A stretch of 64,000 nt of DNA from Candidatus Sulfotelmatobacter sp. (GTDB taxonomy: Bacteria; Vulcanimicrobiota; Vulcanimicrobiia; Vulcanimicrobiales; Vulcanimicrobiaceae): the NCBI GenBank assembly GCA_035504415.1, contig DATJRY010000017.1, positions 1 to 64,000 on the forward strand, read 5' to 3'. Of this stretch, positions 53,701 through 63,479 are shown piece by piece. Position 1 is the stretch's first letter. Each line of letters opens with the position of its first letter. A model generated the notes under the pieces. The model made no database searches, was not told the origin of the DNA, and saw nothing but the letters and a program-made list of their open reading frames with translations. The translations under genes and the position numbers were made by a program.

Positions 53701-54284
53701 TCGCGCTGATCACCTCGATCTTGCTGATCTACTGCTTGATGGTGATCTTGTACGGTTCGTTCTTGACGCCGTTCGTGATCATGTTCTCGATCCCGGTCGC
53801 CATCATCGGTGCGCTGCTCGCCCTCGCGATCACCCACCAGACGTTCAACATCTTCTCGTCGATCGGCATGGTGATGCTGTTCGGGCTGGTGGCGAAGAAC
53901 GGCATCCTGCTGGTCGACTACGCCAACACGCTGATCAAACGCGGCTTGACCTTCGCGGAAGCGATCGTCGCCTCGGGCGGCACTCGCTTGCGGCCGATCA
54001 TGATGACCACCTCCGCCATGGTGTTCGGCATGCTGCCGCTGGCGCTCGGTCGCACCGAAGGAGCGGAGTTTCGCCAATCGATGGGCGTCGTGCTGATCGG
54101 AGGGTTGCTCTCCTCGCTCTTCCTCACGCTGTTCCTCGTGCCGGCGACCTACGTCACCGCCAATCGCTTGGCGGAATGGCTGCGCTCCGGCCGTCACGCG
54201 GAAGACACGCAAGCGGACGAACGTCCGGCGCGAGACGACGGCCCCTCGCTTCCGCGTGTGCCGGCCGGTGCGTTCAACGATTAA
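50730..54284 (+). CDS. RND efflux transporter permease with enlarged TM7 region
   Basis: A 1,184-residue HAE1/AcrB-type exporter, about 150 residues longer than usual. Family motifs are normal: MWLTRFSIKRPIIVAML at the N-terminus, GILVDDSIVVLENITRH with both TM4 aspartates, LRPIMMTTSAM and VAKNGILLVDYAN. Where TM7 should be a single span, residues about 530-680 hold five hydrophobic segments (starting WLIFWMSG, AAMAVFAV, VLLAIVAG, AMPLVVVS and ASVAGLVG). The odd number keeps the topology of the second periplasmic half. No adaptor or outer-membrane channel gene is next to it. A stalk-domain protein follows after 92 bp. Confidence 0.94.
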   Translation: MWLTRFSIKRPIIVAMLFIAIAAYGIASYFALGKNSQPNVNFPVVVVIANYPGASPAEMERLVVKPIEDQIDGIEHLDEMTATAQEGSAVVVVQFKLGTDLDFAAIDVQRRVDTARVYMPTDLDPPVVQKNGADAPVVTYAVDSKTLNASALADLLNNSVESDIRHIPTVQSVDLEGAAVREFDVDADPLRLMGAGATLSDVFNAIQQNNSNLPGGRVDAPTVETAVSVHAEINSAADIAALPLPITTGLLVQGSTLKIGDVATVTDTHQEQRLISHMNGHPGLIMDVNRTISSDEVGSTKIVRDGMIGIEKKYPQVEFHELFAPADYTQASLNGVNQSLIEGIVLTAIVLMLFLHAWRNALVVMVAIPASLFATFIVMRLLNLTLDNISLMGLSLTIGILVDDSIVVLENITRHRDLGQAPVDAAISGRTEIGGAAIAITLVDVVVFLPLAFLSGFVGQYLREFGIVVTVATLFSLFVSFTLTPVLAAKWSVLKRSSAPPPYLIWFQAGFERLTAWYKERALPVALRHRWLIFWMSGVAVLNAFSLPAGPAAMAVFAVADLAIALVVVGGWMIVGRVFDGRLISSRVLLAIVAGLAALVTLALTLGGLAQHAMPLVVVSGLLTLAFAALAFLVGSGRRRISGGIHVAFHQGGSNASVAGLVGIAAVLFVLSMTQSSVQSEFVPDAKTGQIHGDLTYPVGTPLAITERALVRIERAVLADEPGEIDTVRTYAGSKPDGWGETDGGFTGNFNITLRKDKRRDQDVVVAKLRQILPALAPGAEVTVSGRGGGGSGLPISYTLSGPPDQIGVAADKLAAYIRSLPGTVNVQTGAELDAPHLTVRVDPARAAVLGVSPGAAAAVARAAVGGVVATKVRTWNGLVNVLLQYPIKDRNSIAEIERIPVRSNDGTTMVPLSRVATFTWDRAPTKIEHVDKQVIVRVNGDIDHDKTTLGAVTSKIDAQLKVPGFLPTGVTTGLEGDTKFFKEFTDSMTFALITSILLIYCLMVILYGSFLTPFVIMFSIPVAIIGALLALAITHQTFNIFSSIGMVMLFGLVAKNGILLVDYANTLIKRGLTFAEAIVASGGTRLRPIMMTTSAMVFGMLPLALGRTEGAEFRQSMGVVLIGGLLSSLFLTLFLVPATYVTANRLAEWLRSGRHAEDTQADERPARDDGPSLPRVPAGAFND

Positions 54285-54345
54285 AAACAGATAGAAACGA
54301 CGAAGCGCACGCGCATCGAATCCGGCCCTACGGGTAAACGCCCTT

Positions 54346-54376
54346 CCGTCATCATCTGACGGAGGAGCCTTCCCCG
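54346..54376 (+). promoter_or_regulatory. small hairpin overlapping the ribosome-binding site of the stalk-domain gene
   Basis: CCGTC (54346-54350) and GACGG (54358-54362) pair around a seven-base loop. The right arm overlaps the start of the GGAGGAG Shine-Dalgarno (54361-54367) for ATG 54377. It could slow translation, or be incidental. Confidence 0.3.
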
Positions 54377-55525
54377 ATGCCATTTCCCACCACAGCTGCG
54401 CGGCTGACTGCGGTCGCGACGGCCGCCGTGCTCGCCACGGGCCTCGTGCTGCCGGCCTTCGCGCAAGACGACGGCGGTCCGGTCAGCGTCACGGTCAACG
54501 GAAATCCCGTCCAACTGACCCCGCCGCCGACCGAACGCGCCGGCCGCGTTTTCGTGCCACTGCGCGGCGTGTTCGAGAACCTCGGCGCGACGGTCGTCTA
54601 CGCGAACGGTCAGATCAACGCGAGCGATCACCGTCATACCATCTCGTTGCACGTCGGTTCGACCGACGCCGTCGTCGACGGTCAGCAGCAGACGCTCGAC
54701 GTCGCGCCGTTCATCATCGGCGCGTCGACCTACGTGCCGCTGCGCTTTATCTCGCAAGCGCTCGGCGCGCGCGTGAATTGGGATAACTCGAACCGCGTCG
54801 TCGCGATCGCGATGGCCGGACCGGGCCCGGGTCCCAACGGACCGCCGCCCGAAGTCGTGCGTCCCAACCCCGACCAGAACGCCAACGTCAGCCCGGTGCG
54901 CCTGACCGATCAGCTGCCGCGCCCAGACACGACGGTGCGCGCCGAGCGTCCGACCGTGCAGGCGACCTTCGTCGACGGCAACGTCGATCCGAACGCCGTC
55001 AAGGTGTTCTTCGACGGGCGTGACGTGACGAGCACCGCGTACGTTTCGGGCCACGGCATCACCTACACGCCGGCCTCGCCGGTGCCGTCGGGCTCGCACG
55101 AAGTGCGCGTCGTCGGCGTCGACCGCGCCGGAGCGCGCTTCGAGCGCTCGTGGCACTTCCAGATCGGTGACCGGACGGTGGGCGAAGTCGCCCCCCGGCC
55201 GATCGCCATCGTCGGCGTCTCGCCGGCTCCCGACCAGTCCGTCCCGGGCGCGTTTCGCGTCCGGGGCCGGACGGCTCCCGGCGCGACCGTGACGATTCAG
55301 GTCGGGCTCACCCCGCGTGAGGCGGATTTCCTGGCCGCGCACGGCGACGAAGCCGGCAACGACAACGTCCAGAACACCGTCACCGCCGGTCCGGACGGCG
55401 TCTTCGACTCACCGGTCGACTCCGGCGCACCGCCCGGCAGCCTCCTGGGGATTCAGATCAGTGCGATCGATCCGGCCACCGGTGGCCACGCCGACCCGGT
55501 CCGCTACGTGGTCCACGTCCACTAG
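54377..55525 (+). CDS. exported stalk-domain (copper amine oxidase N-terminal-like) protein
   Basis: A 382-residue secreted protein. A signal peptide ends near PAFAQDD. Residues about 35-145 match the copper amine oxidase N-terminal-like 'stalk' domain (VTVNGNPVQLTPPPTERAGRVFVPLRGVFENLG and TYVPLRFISQALGARVNWDNSNRVV). After a Gly/Pro linker come two beta-sandwich segments (about 190-265 and 285-382) of Ig-like appearance (PNAVKVFFDGRDVTSTA, PSGSHEVRVVGVDRAG, GRTAPGATVTIQV). Such domains occur in cell-envelope proteins of Firmicutes and Eremiobacterota-like bacteria. The amine oxidase catalytic domain is absent. It is likely a structural or surface-binding protein. Confidence 0.85.
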   Translation: MPFPTTAARLTAVATAAVLATGLVLPAFAQDDGGPVSVTVNGNPVQLTPPPTERAGRVFVPLRGVFENLGATVVYANGQINASDHRHTISLHVGSTDAVVDGQQQTLDVAPFIIGASTYVPLRFISQALGARVNWDNSNRVVAIAMAGPGPGPNGPPPEVVRPNPDQNANVSPVRLTDQLPRPDTTVRAERPTVQATFVDGNVDPNAVKVFFDGRDVTSTAYVSGHGITYTPASPVPSGSHEVRVVGVDRAGARFERSWHFQIGDRTVGEVAPRPIAIVGVSPAPDQSVPGAFRVRGRTAPGATVTIQVGLTPREADFLAAHGDEAGNDNVQNTVTAGPDGVFDSPVDSGAPPGSLLGIQISAIDPATGGHADPVRYVVHVH

Positions 55526-55528
55526 GAC

Positions 55529-56221
55529 TCAGGCGGTTTTCTCGACCCACGCGATCGCGCGCGCGAGGATCTCCGGTTGGCGCTCTGCCCACAGCGCGAG
55601 CCCCGCGCTCGAGGTCGCCGCATAGACGAAGACCTCGGACGGGGGTCCGGCGACGCTGGTGAACGCGCCGGCTGACTCCGCCGAGACCGCGTCGTCGCCG
55701 CCGTAGAGCAGGTAGCACGAGCGCGGCGCGAAGGCGCCGGCGCCGCCGAGCGCCCGCGCGCGGGCCTCGTCGAGCGAGATGCAGACCGTGGTGACCCCGC
55801 CCCAGCCGCGGCCGGCGCCCGCATAGGCCAAATCGGCGCCGAATCCCGCCCCGATCAGCGCGACCCGCCCGGCTTCGTGTTTGGGCTGGCGAGCGGCGAA
55901 CGCGACGGCGGCGCGAACGTCGGCGGGATGCACGTGCGAGGAGGTCAAGTCGAACGGGTCGGCTTTGAGCAGGGCGTGGCGCATGTCTTGTCTCACCGAT
56001 TCGCCGTGGCCGCGCAGATCGAAGCTCAACACGTTCCAGCCGCGGGTACGGAACAGCGGCAGGTACGGATCCCAGCCGTGCCGGTCGCCGTCCGCGTCGT
56101 GCACGAGGATCGCCGTCAACCCGCTCTCGGCGTGACTTTCGACGTACGTGCCGCGAATGTGCACGCTGTCTTCGGTGAGGAAAGTCACGGAACGTCCCAC
56201 GTGCAACGGCCCGTGCGTCAT
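55529..56221 (-). CDS. alpha/beta-hydrolase-fold protein lacking the nucleophile serine
   Basis: A 230-residue protein with an alpha/beta-hydrolase layout: TAILVHDADGDRHGWDPYLPLF, SFDLRGHGES (oxyanion/strand-4 region) and LLYGGDDAVS near the expected acid. The nucleophile elbow reads LIGAGFGADLA, so the usual GxSxG serine is replaced by glycine and the enzyme may be inactive or non-hydrolytic. Its ATG at 56221 is only five bases from the divergent SDR start at 56227, leaving no room for promoters unless they lie inside the neighbouring genes or one start is wrong. Confidence 0.75.
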   Translation of the reverse strand: MTHGPLHVGRSVTFLTEDSVHIRGTYVESHAESGLTAILVHDADGDRHGWDPYLPLFRTRGWNVLSFDLRGHGESVRQDMRHALLKADPFDLTSSHVHPADVRAAVAFAARQPKHEAGRVALIGAGFGADLAYAGAGRGWGGVTTVCISLDEARARALGGAGAFAPRSCYLLYGGDDAVSAESAGAFTSVAGPPSEVFVYAATSSAGLALWAERQPEILARAIAWVEKTA

Positions 56222-56226
56222 ACCGC

Positions 56227-56994
56227 GTGAGTTCCGGCGCAGGCGTGCAGCGGCCTCCTCGGGTCGTCTTGGTAACCGGCGGAGCGGGCGGGTTGGGACG
56301 CGGACTCGTCGTCGCGGCGGCGCAAGCCGGCGACCGCGTCGCGTTCACCCATCGGCCGGGCGGCACGCCGCCCGACGCGACGCTCGCGTCGGCGCGGCCG
56401 TTCGACCCGAACGTGCTCGCGCTGCCCGCCGATCACCTCGATCCCGCCACCGCGGCGCGGGTCGTCGCCGCGGTGGAAGCCGCGCGCGGGCCGATCGACG
56501 TGCTCGTCCACGCGGTCGGGCCGATCGTCGTCAAACCGTTCGCGCGCTCGACGCCCCGCGACTACGAGGCAATGCTGGCCGGAAACCTCGGTTCGGCCGT
56601 CGCGCTGGCGTTCGCCGTCCTTCCCGGGATGCGCGAGCGGCGCTTCGGGCGACTGATTTTCTTCGGAATGAATGGTTCGCAGGTCACGCAACCGGCCAAG
56701 AACATGGCGCTCTACGCCGCGGCGAAGGCCGCGGTGGTGACGTTTGCACGTACGCTGGCGTTGGAAGAGGCGGCGTTCGGCATCACGGTCAACGTCATCG
56801 AGCCCGGTGATATCCGGGACAAGCATGCGGATCGCGCGGCGGCGCGAGCGATCGCGGCGACCAATCCGACCGGGCATGCGGGCTCGTGGGAAGACGTCGC
56901 GGCCGCCGTGCGTTTCGCGACCGACGAGGCGAACGGATTTCTCAACGGCATGGTCATCGGCGTCAACGGTGGGCTCACGGAGGCCCACGAGTGA
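56227..56994 (+). CDS. short-chain dehydrogenase/reductase
   Basis: A 255-residue classical SDR. The cofactor motif is VTGGAGGLGRGL, the NAG-like position reads HAVGP, and the catalytic Tyr-Lys pair is YAAAK (YxxxK) preceded by a Ser-like region FFGMNGSQ. The C-terminal VIGVNGGLTEAHE is typical. It resembles SDRs of the FabG/YkvO group. GTG 56227 is the start given by the frame; the first conserved strand begins about 12 residues later. The glycosyltransferase-like gene overlaps its stop by four bases (GTGA), suggesting a joint role in an envelope sugar or lipid. Confidence 0.87.
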   Translation: MSSGAGVQRPPRVVLVTGGAGGLGRGLVVAAAQAGDRVAFTHRPGGTPPDATLASARPFDPNVLALPADHLDPATAARVVAAVEAARGPIDVLVHAVGPIVVKPFARSTPRDYEAMLAGNLGSAVALAFAVLPGMRERRFGRLIFFGMNGSQVTQPAKNMALYAAAKAAVVTFARTLALEEAAFGITVNVIEPGDIRDKHADRAAARAIAATNPTGHAGSWEDVAAAVRFATDEANGFLNGMVIGVNGGLTEAHE

Positions 56995-58619
56995 AGCTCA
57001 AGTACGCGACGTGGATCATCGTCGCGTTGGTCACCGTGCTGCGCGCGATCGCGGCGGCCAAGGTGCCGCTGACCGGCGACGAGGCCTACTACTGGGAGTG
57101 GAGCAAGCACCTCGCGCTCGGCTACGCCGACCATCCGCCGATGGTCGCCTACTTGATCTTGCCGTTCGTGTGGTCGACCGCGAACCCGTTCTGGATCCGC
57201 TTCTTGTTCCTGGTCTGCGGCGTCGTCGCGACGCTGGCGGCGGCGGCGACCGCGCGCCGGCTGGCCGGCGACGAACGCGCGGGCCTGGTGACGGCGCTGG
57301 CGATGACGCTGGCGCCGATGTGCTCGGTGCTTTCGGTGATGGCGACGCCGGACGGTCCGCTGATGGCCGGTTGGGCGACGTGCTTGTATTTCACCGTGCG
57401 CGCCGACCAGACGCGCGCGCGTCGCGACTTCGCGCTGCTGGGGTTGGCGATCGCGTTCGCGCTGCTCTCGAAGATGTTCGCCTGGGCGCTGGTCGCCGGC
57501 ATCGTCGCGTGGTCGCTCGCGCCCGCACGGCGGCCGCTGTGGCGGCAGGGCCTGGGCATCTCGTTCGGGATCGCGTTCGTGCTGCTGGTGCCGTTTCTGG
57601 CCTGGAACGCGACGCACCACTGGGTCACCTTCGCCTTCGCGTTCCAGCAGCGCCACGTTCCGCAGCCCTCGCTGATCCGGCCGCTGACGTATCTGGTCGC
57701 GTGCGCCGGCGCGTACTCGCCGGGACTCTTGATCGCCGCGCTGTTCGTGGCCGCGCGTCCGCGCAACGCGCTGGTCGGCTGGACCGCGATCCCGCTGACC
57801 GCCCTGCTGCTGCTGCTCAACTTCCACGAGCGCATCGAGCTGCACTGGATCATCGGCCCGTACGTCTCGCTCTCGGTCGGCATGGGGCTGGCGCTGCTCC
57901 CGCTGGCGCAACGCACGCGCGTGCTGTGGGCCAGCGCCGCCGCGGTGCCGGCGCTGGTGCTGGTGCCGCTGCTGTTCATCGCCGCCGCGTTTCCCGGTCC
58001 GCTCTACGAGCAGTTCCGCAAGACCGGCTCGACGCTGCGCAACGACGGGCCGTTCGAGATCTTCACCTATTGGCCGCTGGCGCAAGACGTGCGCCGCATG
58101 GCCGACGCGAACGACGCCATCGTCGTCACCGACGGCTACGGCTTCTCCTCGCAGATGGACTACGAAGCGGGGATCGCGCCGGTGTTCATCGGCTACAACG
58201 CGCAAGGCCAGGAGGCCAAGCGCTGGTACGATCCCGACATGCACCCGGCGCGCATCCTGTTTCTCGACAAAGAGGCGTTGGTGCCGACGCCGGGCCGGCC
58301 CGAGACCTATCCCGGCCGGCCCGATTTCGCGCGCCGGCTCGCCGCCGCGTGCGGCGCGGTGCGACCCGGTCCGGAGCTCGAGTACTCGTACACGGATCCG
58401 ACCGGACACAACGTCCCGGCGCGGCGTTACTTCGTGACCTGGTGTGACGCTCCGCGCCCCGACGCGTTGCGCATCTTGCGCTGGGACGTACCGCTGCCGC
58501 CCCAGCGTCGTCGGTCACGGCCGCGGCAAAGCCGTAGCGGACTTCGTCAGGCGGGAGCGGCATCGAAGACCCGGCGCGCGATCGCGAGCGCCGTATTCGC
58601 CGTCGGCCATCCCGAATAG
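56991..58619 (+). CDS. GT39-like membrane glycosyltransferase (ArnT/PMT family)
   Basis: A 542-residue polytopic membrane protein. The family's acidic motif region is LTGDEAYYWEWSKHLALGYADHPPMVAYL, in the first extracytoplasmic loop. Many spans follow, then a C-terminal periplasmic domain (from about residue 350) with DAIVVTDGYGFSSQMDYE. It probably transfers a polyprenyl-linked sugar to a lipid or protein outside the membrane. GTG 56991 overlaps the SDR stop. The last 30-odd residues are Arg-rich and antisense to the CMD gene, so the natural end may have been lost; the two genes overlap by 73 bp convergently. Confidence 0.88.
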   Translation: MKLKYATWIIVALVTVLRAIAAAKVPLTGDEAYYWEWSKHLALGYADHPPMVAYLILPFVWSTANPFWIRFLFLVCGVVATLAAAATARRLAGDERAGLVTALAMTLAPMCSVLSVMATPDGPLMAGWATCLYFTVRADQTRARRDFALLGLAIAFALLSKMFAWALVAGIVAWSLAPARRPLWRQGLGISFGIAFVLLVPFLAWNATHHWVTFAFAFQQRHVPQPSLIRPLTYLVACAGAYSPGLLIAALFVAARPRNALVGWTAIPLTALLLLLNFHERIELHWIIGPYVSLSVGMGLALLPLAQRTRVLWASAAAVPALVLVPLLFIAAAFPGPLYEQFRKTGSTLRNDGPFEIFTYWPLAQDVRRMADANDAIVVTDGYGFSSQMDYEAGIAPVFIGYNAQGQEAKRWYDPDMHPARILFLDKEALVPTPGRPETYPGRPDFARRLAAACGAVRPGPELEYSYTDPTGHNVPARRYFVTWCDAPRPDALRILRWDVPLPPQRRRSRPRQSRSGLRQAGAASKTRRAIASAVFAVGHPE

Positions 58620-58873
58620 AACGCCAGGTGCGTGATCAGGGCGACGATCTCTTCGCGGGTGACGCCGTTCTCGAGCGCGCGCTGCAGATGGAACGGCAGC
58701 TCGTTGACCCGATAGAGGGCGACGAGTGCCGCGACGGTGATGAGGCTGCGGTCACGAAGGCCGAGCTCCGGGCGCCGCCACACGTCGCCGAAGAGCACCT
58801 TGTCCGTGTATTCCGCCAGCGCGGGGGCGAGGTCGCCGAAGGACGCCCGCGCGGCAGTCGGTTCGTCAGCCAT
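58547..58873 (-). CDS. carboxymuconolactone decarboxylase (CMD)-family protein
   Basis: A 108-residue CMD/AhpD-like helical protein. The pattern is [67 protein letters not shown]. It has no CxxC pair, so it is closer to 4-carboxymuconolactone decarboxylases than to AhpD peroxidases. It overlaps the upstream cupin gene by eight bases. Cupin-CMD-SDR operons near HTH regulators are common in acidobacteria and actinobacteria, often in redox or aldehyde metabolism; the substrate here is unknown. Confidence 0.88.
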   Translation of the reverse strand: MADEPTAARASFGDLAPALAEYTDKVLFGDVWRRPELGLRDRSLITVAALVALYRVNELPFHLQRALENGVTREEIVALITHLAFYSGWPTANTALAIARRVFDAAPA

Positions 58874-59261
58874 GATATTGCTCGTCGGAGACCTTCTCGA
58901 GCCAATCGACGTTGCGCCCGTCGAGCGTCTCTTGGATCGCGATGTGCGTCATCGCGGTCGTCGGGCCGGCGCCGTGCCAATGCTTCTCGCCCGGTTCGAT
59001 GATCACCACGTCGCCGGGCCGGATCTCCTCGACCGGACCGCCCCAGCGCTGCACCCGACCGCAGCCGGCGGTGACGATCAAGCGCTGCCCGAGCGGATGC
59101 GTGTGCCACGCGGAGCGCGCGCAGGGCTCGAAGGTGACGGCGCCCGCGCTCACACGCGACGGATCCGCGACCGCGAACAGCGGATCGATCCGTACGCTGC
59201 CGGTGAAATTCTCTTGCGGCCCCGCGGCCGACGGTTGTGCGCCGGGATGCTGAACGTTCAC
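58866..59261 (-). CDS. manganese cupin, hydroxynitrile-lyase (GtHNL)-like
   Basis: A 131-residue single-domain cupin closely resembling the (R)-selective hydroxynitrile lyase of Granulicella tundricola: [59 protein letters not shown] and [15 protein letters not shown]. The metal ligands are His-His-Gln in HTHPLGQ and His in KHWHGA. GTG 59261 follows AGGAGGCC and gives the same length as that enzyme. It would make or cleave cyanohydrins such as mandelonitrile, though the native role of this group is unsettled. It is followed by the CMD gene and preceded by an SDR gene on the same strand. Confidence 0.82.
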   Translation of the reverse strand: MNVQHPGAQPSAAGPQENFTGSVRIDPLFAVADPSRVSAGAVTFEPCARSAWHTHPLGQRLIVTAGCGRVQRWGGPVEEIRPGDVVIIEPGEKHWHGAGPTTAMTHIAIQETLDGRNVDWLEKVSDEQYHG

Positions 59262-59272
59262 GATCTGGCCTC

Positions 59273-60037
59273 CTAGTGCACCGTGTACCCGCCGTCGACC
59301 ACCAACGCGTGACCGACGACGAGGCTTGCCGCGGAGCTGCACAGCCACAGGACCGCGTCGGCGATCTCCTCGGGGCGGCCGAGCCTGCCGATCGGAACCT
59401 GCGTCAGCATCGCCGCGAGCGCCTCGGTCTGGCCGGCGGCCTTCATGCGATCGCTCATCGGCGTGTCGATCATCCCGGGGCAGATCGCGTTGACGCGGAT
59501 TCCCTTGGCCGCGTATTCGAGCGCCGCGCTCGTCGTGAGCCCGATGACGCCGTACTTCGCGGCGTGATACGTTCCGCGCCCCGCGCCGCCGACGATGCCG
59601 CCGATCGACGAGCAGTTGACGATCGCGCCGCCGCCCTGCCGCAGCATCTGCTGCAGCTCGAACTTCATGCAGCTCCAGACGCCGCGCAGATTGACGGCCG
59701 TCACGCGATCGAAATCCTCGCGAGTGGCGTCGGCGGTGTCGGCGAGGACGTTTTGGATCCCGGCGTTGTTGTAGGCGGCGTCGAGCCGCCCGAAGGTGGC
59801 CACCGTGCGCTCGATCATCGCCGCGACCTGGGCGTCGTCCGTCACGTCGCAGCGAATCGCGAGCGCGCGGTGATCGCGGGCGGCGAGCTCGTCGGCGGCC
59901 GAGCGAACCGCCGCCTCGTCGACGTCCGCCAGCACGACGGCGGCGCCGGCTTGCGCGAACGCCTTCGCCGTCGCGAGCCCGAGCCCGGAACCGGCGCCGG
60001 TGACGAGCGCGACCTGATTGTCGAATGAGATGTTCAT
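59273..60037 (-). CDS. short-chain dehydrogenase/reductase
   Basis: A 254-residue classical SDR with [26 protein letters not shown], an active-site Ser in [10 protein letters not shown] and the YHAAK catalytic pair, then [14 protein letters not shown] and the closing [12 protein letters not shown]. The Asp at the end of the second strand (VVLADVDE) favours NAD over NADP. It leads an operon with the cupin and CMD genes and is divergent from an MmyB-like regulator, which probably controls it. Confidence 0.93.
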   Translation of the reverse strand: MNISFDNQVALVTGAGSGLGLATAKAFAQAGAAVVLADVDEAAVRSAADELAARDHRALAIRCDVTDDAQVAAMIERTVATFGRLDAAYNNAGIQNVLADTADATREDFDRVTAVNLRGVWSCMKFELQQMLRQGGGAIVNCSSIGGIVGGAGRGTYHAAKYGVIGLTTSAALEYAAKGIRVNAICPGMIDTPMSDRMKAAGQTEALAAMLTQVPIGRLGRPEEIADAVLWLCSSAASLVVGHALVVDGGYTVH

Positions 60038-60107
60038 CGCCGCCAGTCTACGGCGGCGGGACGGCCGGAGAAACAGACTCTCGGAACGTACCTTCGGCAG
60101 TGTACGG

Positions 60108-60953
60108 ATGAGCGATCACGAGCGGCGATCCGAGCTGCGGCGCTTCCTCAAAGACCGGCGAGCGCGTATCAGCCCGGCCGAAGCCGGGCTACCCCCGACC
60201 GGTCGTCGCCGCGTTCCCGGCTTGCGCCGTGAAGAGGTGGCGAGCCTCGCGGGGATCGGCGTATCGTGGTACACGGCCCTGGAGAGCGGCGACGCCGCGG
60301 GCGTCTCGGAAGAGACGGTCCTGGCCATCTCCGAAGCGCTGCGGCTCTCGCCCTCGGAGCGCACCTACTTGCTCACGCTGACCGGACGCTTGCCGGTCGC
60401 GGACGAGCAGGCGAGCGGGCCGCGCGCGCTCCTCACGGAGACGATGCGCGCGCTCGCGTTTCCGGCCTACATCATCACGGCCTCGTGGGACGTGGTCGCG
60501 TGCAACGACGCGTTTCGCCTCGTCTGGGGCATCGAGGAACGCGAGCTTCCCTTCAATGCGGTCGAGCGGTTGTTCATGGAACCGGCCGCACGTCGCATGC
60601 ACGGGAAGTATTTCGTGGACAACGTCGCGCCGATCGTCGCGATGGTACGTTCGGCCGTCGGGCGGCGTCCGCACCTCGACACCCTGCAGCGCCTGCGCGC
60701 GAAGCTCGTCGCCGACCCGGAGACCCTGCCGCTGTGGAATGCCTACGAAGTGAGAGATCCGCTCGTCCCGAACCGGGCGACGATCGAATCTCCGCTCGGC
60801 CGGTTCAGCTACGAGGCGCTGACCTTGGCGAATCCCGGCGAAACATCGGGACTGGTCGTGCACGTCCCCGACAGCGAAGGGCGCGCTCTCTTGGCGCGCG
60901 CGGCACGCGGCGATGAGTCGGTAGACGGGAGGCCCTCATACCGGCGCGAATGA
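60108..60953 (+). CDS. XRE-family regulator with MmyB-like ligand domain
   Basis: A 281-residue regulator. The N-terminal XRE helix-turn-helix (residues about 10-90) contains RRRVPGLRREEVASLAGIGVSWYTALESG, a signature of the MmyB-like group. The C-terminal domain (about 105-275, ITASWDVVACNDAFRLVWG onward) is the MmyB-like PAS-related sensor that binds a fatty-acid-like ligand in characterised cases. ATG 60108 lies 70 bp from the divergent SDR start, and regulators of this type usually control the neighbouring SDR gene. The M1 peptidase gene begins nine bases after its stop. Confidence 0.92.
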   Translation: MSDHERRSELRRFLKDRRARISPAEAGLPPTGRRRVPGLRREEVASLAGIGVSWYTALESGDAAGVSEETVLAISEALRLSPSERTYLLTLTGRLPVADEQASGPRALLTETMRALAFPAYIITASWDVVACNDAFRLVWGIEERELPFNAVERLFMEPAARRMHGKYFVDNVAPIVAMVRSAVGRRPHLDTLQRLRAKLVADPETLPLWNAYEVRDPLVPNRATIESPLGRFSYEALTLANPGETSGLVVHVPDSEGRALLARAARGDESVDGRPSYRRE

Positions 60954-60962
60954 CGGCGCTTC

Positions 60963-63475
<2,513 letters not shown>

Positions 63476-63479
<4 letters not shown>

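Noticed and set aside
50640-54383. A 1,247-codon open frame on the minus strand opposite the RND gene, and similar long frames at 32770-36456 (minus) and 17972-20767 (plus)
   Set aside because: They run antisense to well-supported genes, have Arg/Asp/His-rich low-complexity translations with no recognisable motif, and are expected by-products of high-GC codon use.
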